Below, in pieces: positions 26,570-34,914 of a DNA stretch of 59,662 bases. How positions within the stretch are numbered: position 1 is the first letter of the stretch; every line of letters starts with the position of its first letter. The translations under genes and the position numbers were made by a program. The notes beneath the pieces were generated by a model. It was not told where the DNA came from. It made no database searches and saw only the letters and a program-made list of their open reading frames with translations. The DNA is from Pedobacter zeaxanthinifaciens (GTDB lineage: Bacteria; Bacteroidota; Bacteroidia; Sphingobacteriales; Sphingobacteriaceae): positions 1 to 59,662 of the forward strand of contig NZ_QMHP01000004.1 of NCBI RefSeq assembly GCF_003313335.1. Direction: 5' to 3'.

Positions 26570-27707
26570 TAAGAAGGCTGTCAACAGTATGTTTTTTTGG
26601 TACGCTGTGCCTTTTTTGTATCTGATCTTTATACGAGCGGCGTATTTACCTACAACCACTGTTGTACTTGTCGTTTTCTTTTTAGCCACTTATCTCTCAT
26701 ATTATTTTTTTAGAAGCTACAAGTTTAGTTCTGAAATAAACTTTAATTATGTTCATGCAATTAAATGGGTTTACATAATAGTTTTTGGAGCACAAGTTTT
26801 TGCTTTACAGAAAATGTTCTCAGTAGAGAATTTCCTAACATATAGGAATGACCTTTTTGAAAGTGCAGAGTTCCTATTTGGGTCTTCTTATTTATATACC
26901 CTTTATAATATCTTTACTTATCCTTTAGTCATCTGCGCTATAACGTTCTTGGTGTGTAATAATATTAATGATAGAATAAGTAAAAGATATATTTGGCTTG
27001 GTTTCCTTATTTTAATATTAGACGCTGTAATTAAGCTAGGACGCTTTCCAATTTTATATGTACTGTATTTTCTTGTTTTATATAGAAACTATTTCAAAAT
27101 AAAAAGGAAACAAATTGTATTTGTGATTATAACGGTATTTATAGCAGCACAGGCGATATTATTTTACCGAGCATTCAATAATGATGCGGCCTCAGACCTT
27201 AGTGATCTTTTTTCTTTTCGTGTTTTAGAGGAAGTTATATTTAACTATCAGATAATTGGATATGTGATGTTCGAGGACCTTACTAAGAACATATCTCCTT
27301 ATGGTGAATTAATAAGCTTTAATTCTTTGGCATTCATTTTTTTTCTCGTAAAAACGGTACTTACTAAGTTCTCAGGAACAATAAGCTACGGATGGGAAGA
27401 AAAGAACTTAGCATTGAGTGAGGGGTATTATTCTTCTATTTTGGACGGTCAATTTATTAATGCCTTTTCAACTAACTTTTATCCCATTTATTTAGATTTA
27501 GGTATTTTTGGAATACTGATCTTTGGTATTTACGTTGGTTTAATGTTCGGATTAAAATCTGAAAATCGAATTTTCAAATTCCAAAAGCATTTACTATTAT
27601 TTGTTATGGTATTTGGTTTATATCAACCCATTATATTAACTATATGGGGTATTATTATACTTCCATTTATATTATTTTTCGGAAAATTTACTTTACATAA
27701 CAAATGA
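26562..27707 (+). CDS. Wzy-like O-antigen/oligosaccharide repeat-unit polymerase
   Basis: The 381-residue protein has about ten membrane segments and no soluble domain. It has little recognisable sequence conservation, as usual for Wzy. The long periplasmic-loop candidate (about 212-300) contains FSGTISYGWEEKNLALSEGYY and FYPIYLDLGIFGILIFG. Such a membrane protein beside Wzx and glycosyltransferases is most likely the repeat-unit polymerase; the assignment rests on topology and position. Start and end overlap the neighbouring genes by 8 and 4 bp. Confidence 0.75.
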   Translation: MTDKKAVNSMFFWYAVPFLYLIFIRAAYLPTTTVVLVVFFLATYLSYYFFRSYKFSSEINFNYVHAIKWVYIIVFGAQVFALQKMFSVENFLTYRNDLFESAEFLFGSSYLYTLYNIFTYPLVICAITFLVCNNINDRISKRYIWLGFLILILDAVIKLGRFPILYVLYFLVLYRNYFKIKRKQIVFVIITVFIAAQAILFYRAFNNDAASDLSDLFSFRVLEEVIFNYQIIGYVMFEDLTKNISPYGELISFNSLAFIFFLVKTVLTKFSGTISYGWEEKNLALSEGYYSSILDGQFINAFSTNFYPIYLDLGIFGILIFGIYVGLMFGLKSENRIFKFQKHLLLFVMVFGLYQPIILTIWGIIILPFILFFGKFTLHNK

Positions 27708-28534
27708 TACTGAATTTAAAAGGGGGGTTAGGAAACCAGCTTTTTCAATTAGCCGCTGCATTAACTTTAAATAAAAGCAAAAAGACATACCTGTATACTG
27801 GAAATTTAAAAAAATTCGCCGTTCCGAGAGAGTTTTGCCTAAAACCATTTATCTATTCTTACCATGATGAGATTTTTATCGTAGATAACAAATGGTATAT
27901 CAATAAATATTTGCTGCATGTATTAGCAAAAATTAATCTTTTTGTTAAAAATGACAACAATAACCCATCTAGAATTTTGATTCTAGATGGATATTTTCAA
28001 AAAAAAGAGTTTTTTTCTAGACAAGTTTGCGAAAAGCTAGGCAGAAGTATGGTAGATTACTTTTCTGTTGAAGACGTCAAATCTAACTTCTTAGAAAAGG
28101 TTAGTTTTTTAACAACTACAGCGGAAAGAGAAAGCGGTCAAATCTCTAAAGACTATGTTGGAATGCATATTAGAGGAACAGATAGGAAAGACGAATTGAA
28201 TAACAAAAAATTCTTGGAGTCAATCGAAAATTTCGTCAACAAGGAGAAGAAGATGGTTTGTTTCACTGATGATGTCGAATACGCAAAAATGATGCTAAAG
28301 CAATTCAGCTTACAGGTATTGTTTGTTAATGAATTTAATTTGACTGATATAGAAGAATTTTATCTGATTTCATTATTTCATGAGTTTTTCTTGGGGAATA
28401 GTACATTTTCAATATGTGCACGTAAGTTATCTGTAGGTAGTACAATAAATTACGTTTTTACGGAGCAGTTCAAAGAGAGAGATAAAGATTTACTTTCCAT
28501 CATGTTTGATGGACAACAAACTATTGGGATATGA
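27704..28534 (+). CDS. GT11-family (alpha-1,2-fucosyltransferase-like) glycosyltransferase
   Basis: The 276-residue protein begins MILNLKGGLGNQLFQLAAAL, the hallmark GxGNQxFQ motif of family 11. It also has the donor-binding GMHIRGTDR (H155, R157, D160) and the late motif FFLGNSTFSI. GT11 enzymes usually transfer L-fucose from GDP-fucose in an alpha-1,2 linkage. Both GDP-fucose genes, gmd and fcl, flank the locus, which makes fucose the natural donor. The start overlaps the polymerase stop by 4 bp and the end overlaps the next glycosyltransferase by 4 bp. Confidence 0.87.
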   Translation: MILNLKGGLGNQLFQLAAALTLNKSKKTYLYTGNLKKFAVPREFCLKPFIYSYHDEIFIVDNKWYINKYLLHVLAKINLFVKNDNNNPSRILILDGYFQKKEFFSRQVCEKLGRSMVDYFSVEDVKSNFLEKVSFLTTTAERESGQISKDYVGMHIRGTDRKDELNNKKFLESIENFVNKEKKMVCFTDDVEYAKMMLKQFSLQVLFVNEFNLTDIEEFYLISLFHEFFLGNSTFSICARKLSVGSTINYVFTEQFKERDKDLLSIMFDGQQTIGI

Positions 28535-29670
28535 TAATCAAGCGCCATGTAGTAAATGTTTTTTCGTCTACATATTATCCGGCAGTTAATGGTTTATCGG
28601 TAGTAGTGCAGTTGAATGTAAGAGCTTTATTAGATTTAGGTTTTGAAGTAAATGTATTTACGGAAAGTGGTGGTAAGCCGAAATATTCAGAAAACGTACT
28701 TACTTACCAGATAAAAGGTGCCGGTACTTGGATATCCCCGGTAAATGGGCCGGATGTTTCAAGATTTTATCGAGATTTGGTAGCTCATGATTCTGCCGGG
28801 GCAGTAAATATAATTCACGCGTGGCATACTTGGACCACAACTTTGTTTTATAAAAATATCAAGTCAATAAAGGGTAGCGTAGTTTTATATAGCCATGGTA
28901 CATCATTCAGTACAAATATAAAAGGAATAAAAAAGGTACTTAGGGACATCAAATATTTAGGGGAGAAGAAAAAGATAGTTAACTATTTGTCAAATACCAA
29001 TACTTTAATTACACTTACAAATAATGTTACACACTTTAGATGTTTCGATGCACGAATTTTTAATAAGGAGAAAAGAGTTGTAATCAAGAATCCTGTTAAT
29101 GAAAGAAATCAGACTCAAGTAAATCGTGACGATGATACTTTCATTGCAAAGTATGCCCTTTTACAGGAGCCAAAAGTTTTTTGCCTTTCTAATTATGAGC
29201 CAATAAAAAATCAAGAGTTTCTAATAAGGCTATGTCTAAAATTTAATTTTCATTTAACATTGGTGGGTAGTAAAAAAACCAAGTATGCCGATGGGTTAGA
29301 GAAAATGGTAAAAAATCATAATTTGGCTGATAGGGTAGATGTGTTATATGATAAATCAGATAGCTTTATCGTATCTATGTTTAAAAATAGTAACTTATTT
29401 GCTTTTGCAAGCCAAAATGATTTTGCACCACTAGTTCTTATTGAAGCAATAAAGTTTCAACTTCCATTTATATCCTTTTACACGGCTGACAATGAAATTA
29501 AAGGGGGTGTATTCTGCGAGTCCCAACAAGATTACGAATTAAAATTTGAAGAATTGATTTCATCCGAAGTGAAAATCAATGAATTGGCTGCAGAAGGTAA
29601 GCATTTTTATGATATTCATCATTCCTTTGAAGCTTTTAAAGCCAATTTGTTAGCTACAATATCTTCGTAG
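28531..29670 (+). CDS. GT-B glycosyltransferase (GT4/GT1 type)
   Basis: The 379-residue protein starts VVNVFSSTYYPAVNGLSVVVQL, typical of GT4 N-terminal domains. The C-terminal domain has VFCLSNYEPIKNQEFLIRLC and FAFASQNDFAPLVLIEAIKFQLPFI, the latter covering the nucleotide-sugar-binding E-x7-E region in a weakened form. It should add a sugar from a nucleotide donor to the growing repeat unit. Its last 17 bp overlap, tail to tail, the minus-strand beta-helix gene, an unusually tight convergent arrangement. Confidence 0.82.
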   Translation: MIIKRHVVNVFSSTYYPAVNGLSVVVQLNVRALLDLGFEVNVFTESGGKPKYSENVLTYQIKGAGTWISPVNGPDVSRFYRDLVAHDSAGAVNIIHAWHTWTTTLFYKNIKSIKGSVVLYSHGTSFSTNIKGIKKVLRDIKYLGEKKKIVNYLSNTNTLITLTNNVTHFRCFDARIFNKEKRVVIKNPVNERNQTQVNRDDDTFIAKYALLQEPKVFCLSNYEPIKNQEFLIRLCLKFNFHLTLVGSKKTKYADGLEKMVKNHNLADRVDVLYDKSDSFIVSMFKNSNLFAFASQNDFAPLVLIEAIKFQLPFISFYTADNEIKGGVFCESQQDYELKFEELISSEVKINELAAEGKHFYDIHHSFEAFKANLLATISS

Positions 29671-31027
29671 TGGGGCTATTATTTATTAATGTAATAGCTT
29701 TTAAATTTTCTTGGTTTATAGTAATAAATTTAGCTTTCGCGTCTACATATATATCTTGATTTTTAGTCAAGGAGAAGGTGTTGGATTCAATTTTTAGGCT
29801 GTCTCCGCCTATTAAGATGATAGAACCATGTGACTTGTAGAATTTATTTTCTCTAATCTTATTTCCAAAACCACTATAATGATATATTGCACTTCCAGAC
29901 AGTTGATAAAAGCTGTTATAAAATATATCATTATTGTTCCCATTATAGATTGTCACCCCATCCCTGCAATAACTAATTGAGTTATTTTTAACTAAATTGT
30001 TATTGCAAATCATTTTACTGTCTCCCTCAATTTTAATTGCAAATTGGTCGGCAATATTCTTAATCGAATTTTCTATGATATGATTGTTGTTTGACGAGTG
30101 TTTTAATTTATCATTTCCTAAAAGTAAAATCCCACCCGCTTTACTATTCGAGATGGAGTTGTTACTTACCAACGCTTCGCTAACAAATTGAAGTCTAATT
30201 CCAAAACCACTGATGTTGCTTAGGCTATTTTTATAAATTTCAATATCCTTTACAGCAAGGTCGTTTTCACTAGAGTTTTCAATTCTAATTGCATCATTGC
30301 TACCAAGATCACCAGCGTCTGTACTGTGAATTATATTTCTGTTAATCTTTGAATTATAGCCGCCTCTAAATTCTATACCGCCGCCAATATTTTTGGAAGT
30401 TGCTAATTTTCCAAAATTTATAATCTTATTGTCAGAGATATTAATGTTGTTGCCGTTATTGTTAGCGGCTATTCCATTTAATCCAATCTCAGTAAGTATA
30501 TTTTCTATAACATGAATATTATTGCAAGGTTTTTTAGGGAGTAATCCAAAAATTAGAATACCTATGTAATTATTTGATAGATAACAACGATTAATTACGC
30601 CACGTAAGCTACTTTCGCAAATTATCCCGACGGTAGAGTTTTCATTACTAATTCCACTGCCTTGAATATTTAGCTTCTCAATTCTAAAATCGGTAATATT
30701 GGAGGCTCTAAAAATCGATTTTAGTTCCCCGTTTGTTTTAAAGGCCTGTTTTACGACAGATTTATGGCCTTCGCCAAATAAATGAGTTTGGGTACGCAAC
30801 CTAATTTCTCTGGTAATTAAGAATGTTCCAGCTGGTATAAATACACTCTTTCTAATTTTACTTGCTCTATTTATTGCATTTTGAATAATATCAGTTGAAT
30901 CTCGTTTGCCGGTGCTGTCTGCTCCAAAATCTAATATATTAATACAATCAAAATCCTTTGGTATTTTAGATAGCGGCAAAAGCACTCCAAGTTTAAAGAG
31001 AGAGGTTATGAAATCAATTCTTTTCAT
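29654..31027 (-). CDS. Right-handed parallel beta-helix (pectate-lyase-like) protein
   Basis: The 457-residue protein has an N-terminal hydrophobic stretch (ITSLFKLGVLLPLSKIP), possibly an export signal, then NILDFGADSTGKRDSTDIIQNAI with VFIPAGTFLI, the start pattern of the pectate lyase superfamily (PF12708-like). Many short Asn-rich solenoid turns follow (NNIHVIENILTEIGLNGIA, NNINISDNKIINFG). It may cleave, epimerise or modify a polysaccharide in the periplasm or outside. It is on the minus strand inside a plus-strand locus, coupled by a 4-bp overlap to the acyltransferase gene. No catalytic residues can be assigned with certainty. Confidence 0.75.
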   Translation of the reverse strand: MKRIDFITSLFKLGVLLPLSKIPKDFDCINILDFGADSTGKRDSTDIIQNAINRASKIRKSVFIPAGTFLITREIRLRTQTHLFGEGHKSVVKQAFKTNGELKSIFRASNITDFRIEKLNIQGSGISNENSTVGIICESSLRGVINRCYLSNNYIGILIFGLLPKKPCNNIHVIENILTEIGLNGIAANNNGNNINISDNKIINFGKLATSKNIGGGIEFRGGYNSKINRNIIHSTDAGDLGSNDAIRIENSSENDLAVKDIEIYKNSLSNISGFGIRLQFVSEALVSNNSISNSKAGGILLLGNDKLKHSSNNNHIIENSIKNIADQFAIKIEGDSKMICNNNLVKNNSISYCRDGVTIYNGNNNDIFYNSFYQLSGSAIYHYSGFGNKIRENKFYKSHGSIILIGGDSLKIESNTFSLTKNQDIYVDAKAKFITINQENLKAITLINNSPTTKIL

Positions 31028-32001
31028 TTACGCTTCCCCAATAATATAACTGACAAGTTTTTTTCTAATGAAATAATTTTAACTACTGCCACAGATATAA
31101 CTAAGCGGGCTAAGAAAAGATAAATAACATTAACTATTAAAGGAGCGTCAGCTATCATTAACTTATTGAACGGAATAGCTAAGTGAACTATATAAATTCC
31201 TAGAGTCCAAGAACCCAAAATAGCTAAAGCTCTATTCAATTTGGAATCTTTATTAAAAAGATGTGGGCTAATAATGAATAAAAGAAATACACCAAGAATG
31301 CCTACGGATAATCGGTAAACATATATTAATAAGCTTTTTGGCACATAAGGAATGTTGTCTAGAAATGGCGGGAGCGCATGCATATTCCAAAAAATACCGC
31401 CCATAAGCCATAAAGTAAATATCAATAATATGAATAAGATATTTCGAAAATTTAATGATATATGTTTTTTTATAAAATAGCCTAACGAAAAGAAGATAAA
31501 ATAGTAGGTGATAAATTGAAATCCAAAAAGCCTAAATTCCAATAAAATCATAACGATACAAAGAATAGTGGCTGTTACTACTATCATATATTCTGGTTTT
31601 ATTTTTATAAGCTCTGAAATCTTGTAAGCGATAGAGAACAAAAAAATTATAAAAAATAACGCCCATATGAACCAGTAACTTAAATCAGGATAAAGTATTG
31701 CGTTATAAATCCGAGAAAATGGATTTCCGCTAAATAATCCTATAATAAATGTCCAAGAAAAAAAAGGTACGAGCAGCTCTTTAGCTCTTTTTTTTAGGTT
31801 AACACTAGGTTCTCCCTTTAATGGATAAGTCACATAACCACTTAATGCCATAAACATTGGCATATGAAACGAATATATTAGGTTCCATGAAGTGTTTTGC
31901 AAATAATTCTTGTCGGCATCTTGTATACAGTGCCCCAAGATAACAAGTAGGATTAGTATCCCTTTCAAGCTATCTATCCATAATATTCGCCTTTTTAACA
32001 T
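31024..32001 (-). CDS. Membrane acyltransferase (acyltransferase family 3)
   Basis: The 325-residue protein has about ten membrane segments and starts LWIDSLKGILILLVILGHCIQ, with the conserved His in the first helix. YSFHMPMFMALSGYV follows at about residues 44-58. These are hallmarks of OafA/NodX-type enzymes that put acetyl or other acyl groups on sugars. It probably O-acylates the polysaccharide made by this locus. Its stop overlaps the beta-helix gene start by 4 bp, so both form a two-gene minus-strand operon. The divergent glycosyltransferase at 32093 shares the 90-bp upstream gap. Confidence 0.85.
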   Translation of the reverse strand: MLKRRILWIDSLKGILILLVILGHCIQDADKNYLQNTSWNLIYSFHMPMFMALSGYVTYPLKGEPSVNLKKRAKELLVPFFSWTFIIGLFSGNPFSRIYNAILYPDLSYWFIWALFFIIFLFSIAYKISELIKIKPEYMIVVTATILCIVMILLEFRLFGFQFITYYFIFFSLGYFIKKHISLNFRNILFILLIFTLWLMGGIFWNMHALPPFLDNIPYVPKSLLIYVYRLSVGILGVFLLFIISPHLFNKDSKLNRALAILGSWTLGIYIVHLAIPFNKLMIADAPLIVNVIYLFLARLVISVAVVKIISLEKNLSVILLGKRK

Positions 32002-32092
32002 GTCTATTTATTAAAATACTGTTCGCAAGTATAATTAAAAATGTCTATATATGTAATTTTTCCTTCCTTTGTACTTTCAAACGTGGGGGTAT

Positions 32093-32923
32093 ATGGTTAA
32101 GTTTTCAGTTTTAATGTCAGTTTATGTTAGAGAGTCTGTCGCTAATTTTGTTGCGGCTATGGATAGTTTACTACAACAGACAGTTAAACCGCATGAGATA
32201 GTTTTGGTTAAAGACGGACCACTTTATTTAGACCTTGATGTTAAAATTGGTGAATATCAGGAGCGATTTTCAGGTCTAATTAAGGTAATTTCGTTAAAAG
32301 ATAATTTAGGTTTAGGTGCTGCATTAGCCATTGGATTGGAGAATTGTACGTGTCCAATAGTGGCTAGGATGGATACTGATGATGTATGCCGTAAAAATAG
32401 ATTTGAAAGGCAACTGGAGTTTATCAATATTGGGAATTACGATGTTGTTGGTTCCAATATCGAAGAATTCAATTCTTTTCCAGGCGATCTAGGCCGTTTT
32501 AAAATTAATAGGGAAAATCATGAAGATAATATCAAGATCATCAAATTGAAGAGCCCTTTCAACCATCCATCTATTATGTTTAAAAAAAGTATCGTCATGC
32601 GAGCGGGCGGATATAATGGTGACCTACCCTTATTTGAAGATTATTCTCTTTTTTTGAGATTATGGAAATCTGGTGCTATTTTTTATAATATCCAAGAGGT
32701 GCTTCTGGATTTCAGAGTAGGCTCTGGCATAACGACCATTAAAAGAAGAAGCGGATTGCATTACCTTAAAAAAGAATGGAACTTTGTTAAGTATGCCAAA
32801 AATATTGGGGCTTTTGGGAGTTTTGACGTGATAAAATATGTAGTGCTGAAATTTCCGATAAGAATATTGCCTCCGAAAGTAGTTTTGTTTATTTATAATG
32901 CCTTTTTGCGAACCTCAAGATGA
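32093..32923 (+). CDS. Family 2 glycosyltransferase
   Basis: The 276-residue protein begins MVKFSVLMSVYVRESVANFV and has LVKDGPL, NLGLGAALAIGLENC, ARMDTDDVCRKNRFERQ (DxD motif) and EDYSLFLRLWKSGA. These match GT2 enzymes of the WaaE/'VLMSVY' subgroup. I chose the ATG at 32093, preceded by a purine-rich GGGGGT; the open frame extends to a TTG at 32069. The end overlaps the epimerase gene by 4 bp. Donor unknown. Confidence 0.88.
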   Translation: MVKFSVLMSVYVRESVANFVAAMDSLLQQTVKPHEIVLVKDGPLYLDLDVKIGEYQERFSGLIKVISLKDNLGLGAALAIGLENCTCPIVARMDTDDVCRKNRFERQLEFINIGNYDVVGSNIEEFNSFPGDLGRFKINRENHEDNIKIIKLKSPFNHPSIMFKKSIVMRAGGYNGDLPLFEDYSLFLRLWKSGAIFYNIQEVLLDFRVGSGITTIKRRSGLHYLKKEWNFVKYAKNIGAFGSFDVIKYVVLKFPIRILPPKVVLFIYNAFLRTSR

Positions 32924-33816
32924 GATTTATTATCACCGGCTCCTCTGGTTTTGTAGGCCAAAATTTATTGGCGTATTTGAAAACCGCAGATATTGCTACT
33001 ATCGACCGAAAGCAGCTGCAAAGTATCACAGCTGAGCAATTAAATGGTACTCATACAATTGTACATTTAGCTGGTAAAGCTCACGATTTAAAGAAAACGT
33101 CTAATCCGGAAGAGTATTATCAAGTAAACTATGAACTTACCAAAAAGTTATATGATGCCTTTTTGGCCTCGGACGCGACGAAATTCATTTTTATCAGTTC
33201 TGTAAAAGCCGCTGCAGATACCGTGGATGGGGTGCTAACTGAGGAATACGAACCAAATCCTATAACAGACTACGGAAAATCTAAGTTGATGGCCGAACAG
33301 CATATCCAGGGCCAAGCGCTCCCAGAAGGTAAAATGTACTATATATTAAGGCCCTGCATGATCCACGGACCGGGAAATAAAGGCAATCTTAACCTGCTCT
33401 ATCAATTCGTTCAAAAAGGCATCCCTTATCCTTTAGCAGCTTTCGAAAATAAGCGCTCATTCTTAAGCGTAGAAAACCTTTGTTTCATAATTAAACAGTT
33501 GGTGGAAAAAAACGTTAATTCGGGGGTTTATAATGTAGCAGACGACAAGGCTCTTTCGACAAACAGCGTAGTTGGTATTTTAGCTCAATCTTCAAAACAA
33601 AAAGCTAAGCTTTGGAAAATTTCATCCAGGTTAATTAAAGCATTGGCTAAAGTGGGAGATATATTGAAATTACCGCTCAATTCTGAACGCCTGCAAAAAC
33701 TAACGGAAAGTTATGTGGTTAGTAATTCAAAGATTAAAAATGCATTAAATGTAGAACTTCCACTCGATACCATCGAAGGCCTAGCAATTACGGCTGAGTC
33801 TTTTAATTCAAAATAG
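32920..33816 (+). CDS. NAD-dependent sugar epimerase/reductase (WbpV-like)
   Basis: The 298-residue protein is a short-chain dehydrogenase: MRFIITGSSGFVGQNLLAYL with the GxxGxxG loop (about 7-13), IFISSVKAA for the catalytic Ser region, and ITDYGKSKLMAE (YxxxK). Just downstream lie a WbpL-like phosphosugar transferase and a WbpM-like 4,6-dehydratase, the same order as wbpV-wbpL-wbpM of Pseudomonas O-antigen loci. That suggests reduction of UDP-4-keto-6-deoxy-GlcNAc to UDP-QuiNAc or UDP-FucNAc. The substrate is inferred from context. Confidence 0.85.
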   Translation: MRFIITGSSGFVGQNLLAYLKTADIATIDRKQLQSITAEQLNGTHTIVHLAGKAHDLKKTSNPEEYYQVNYELTKKLYDAFLASDATKFIFISSVKAAADTVDGVLTEEYEPNPITDYGKSKLMAEQHIQGQALPEGKMYYILRPCMIHGPGNKGNLNLLYQFVQKGIPYPLAAFENKRSFLSVENLCFIIKQLVEKNVNSGVYNVADDKALSTNSVVGILAQSSKQKAKLWKISSRLIKALAKVGDILKLPLNSERLQKLTESYVVSNSKIKNALNVELPLDTIEGLAITAESFNSK

Positions 33817-33887
33817 CGAAGCTTATTTCCACACCTAATTAGAAAGATATTGATTATAATTATCTACCTACCTCATCAATTAACTTA

Positions 33888-34862
33888 ATGCTAAATTTCA
33901 ATTCCACTTACTACTTCATTTTCTTTATTATTGTCGAACTCGTCTATTTCAAGATAGCAGATAGGTTCAACATTATTGATAAGCCTAACCATCGCAGTTC
34001 GCATACAAGCGTCACTATTCGAGGCGGCGGCATCATCTTTCCTTTGGCAGTTTTAGCTTACAGCCTAATAAATGGTTTTCACCAAGTCTATTTCGTTATT
34101 GGCCTTTTGGCCATTGCAACCATTAGTTTTTTGGATGATGTATTGACGCTGAACAATAAAGTTCGATTAAGCATTCACTTAACTTCAGTGGTGCTGCTAT
34201 TTTTTCAATGGAACTTGTTTAACTTAAGTTGGTATTGGATATTAATTGCGCTGATATTTGTAATTGCTACCATTAACGCTTACAATTTTATGGATGGCAT
34301 AAATGGCATTACTGGTGGCTATAGTTTGCTCGCTATAGCAACGTTATATTACATCAACCAAACTATAGTAAATTTTACCGATAACGAGCTTCTTATTATT
34401 GTAGCTTTAGCCTTATTGGTTTTTAACCTATTTAATTTCAGAACAAAAGCTAAATGCTTTGCTGGTGATGTAGGTAGCGTGAGTATCGCATTTATTATCG
34501 TTTTTTTTATCGGACAATTAATCCTAACTACCCAAAACTTATCCTATATTTTATTGCTTTTGGTTTATGGTACTGATACCGCATTTACCGTACTTTTCAG
34601 AAAAATACGTGGCGAGAATATTTTTGAAGCTCATCGTAGCCATTTTTACCAATACCTATCTAATCAATTAAAACTATCACACATTTTAGTATCTTGTATC
34701 TATATTTTTGTGCAATTGCTGATTAACCTGTTATTGATCAAATTTGCACTTACTGATATGCTACATGGTGTTAGCTTACTGGCCTTATTTGTAGGAGTTT
34801 ACTTGATGCTACGTTTCAAAATGGAAGGATCACAAAAACTTTTAACTCCAAATGCAAGTTAG
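33888..34862 (+). CDS. WecA/WbpL-type undecaprenyl-phosphate sugar-1-phosphate transferase
   Basis: The 324-residue protein has about ten membrane segments. It carries the family motifs DKPNHRSSHTSVTIRGGGIIF, the DD motif in ISFLDDVLTL, NAYNFMDGINGITGGYS and FAGDVGSVSIAF, then the cytoplasmic EAHRSHFYQYL. It transfers a HexNAc-1-phosphate to undecaprenyl phosphate and so starts each repeat unit. The WbpV- and WbpM-like neighbours suggest UDP-QuiNAc or UDP-FucNAc as donor. There is a 71-bp gap after the epimerase and about 50 bp before the dehydratase. Confidence 0.9.
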   Translation: MLNFNSTYYFIFFIIVELVYFKIADRFNIIDKPNHRSSHTSVTIRGGGIIFPLAVLAYSLINGFHQVYFVIGLLAIATISFLDDVLTLNNKVRLSIHLTSVVLLFFQWNLFNLSWYWILIALIFVIATINAYNFMDGINGITGGYSLLAIATLYYINQTIVNFTDNELLIIVALALLVFNLFNFRTKAKCFAGDVGSVSIAFIIVFFIGQLILTTQNLSYILLLLVYGTDTAFTVLFRKIRGENIFEAHRSHFYQYLSNQLKLSHILVSCIYIFVQLLINLLLIKFALTDMLHGVSLLALFVGVYLMLRFKMEGSQKLLTPNAS

Positions 34863-34914
34863 ATAATGTTGATGGTAATTAATTATTGTTGTACCTTAGA
34901 AAAAATTATCCGCT

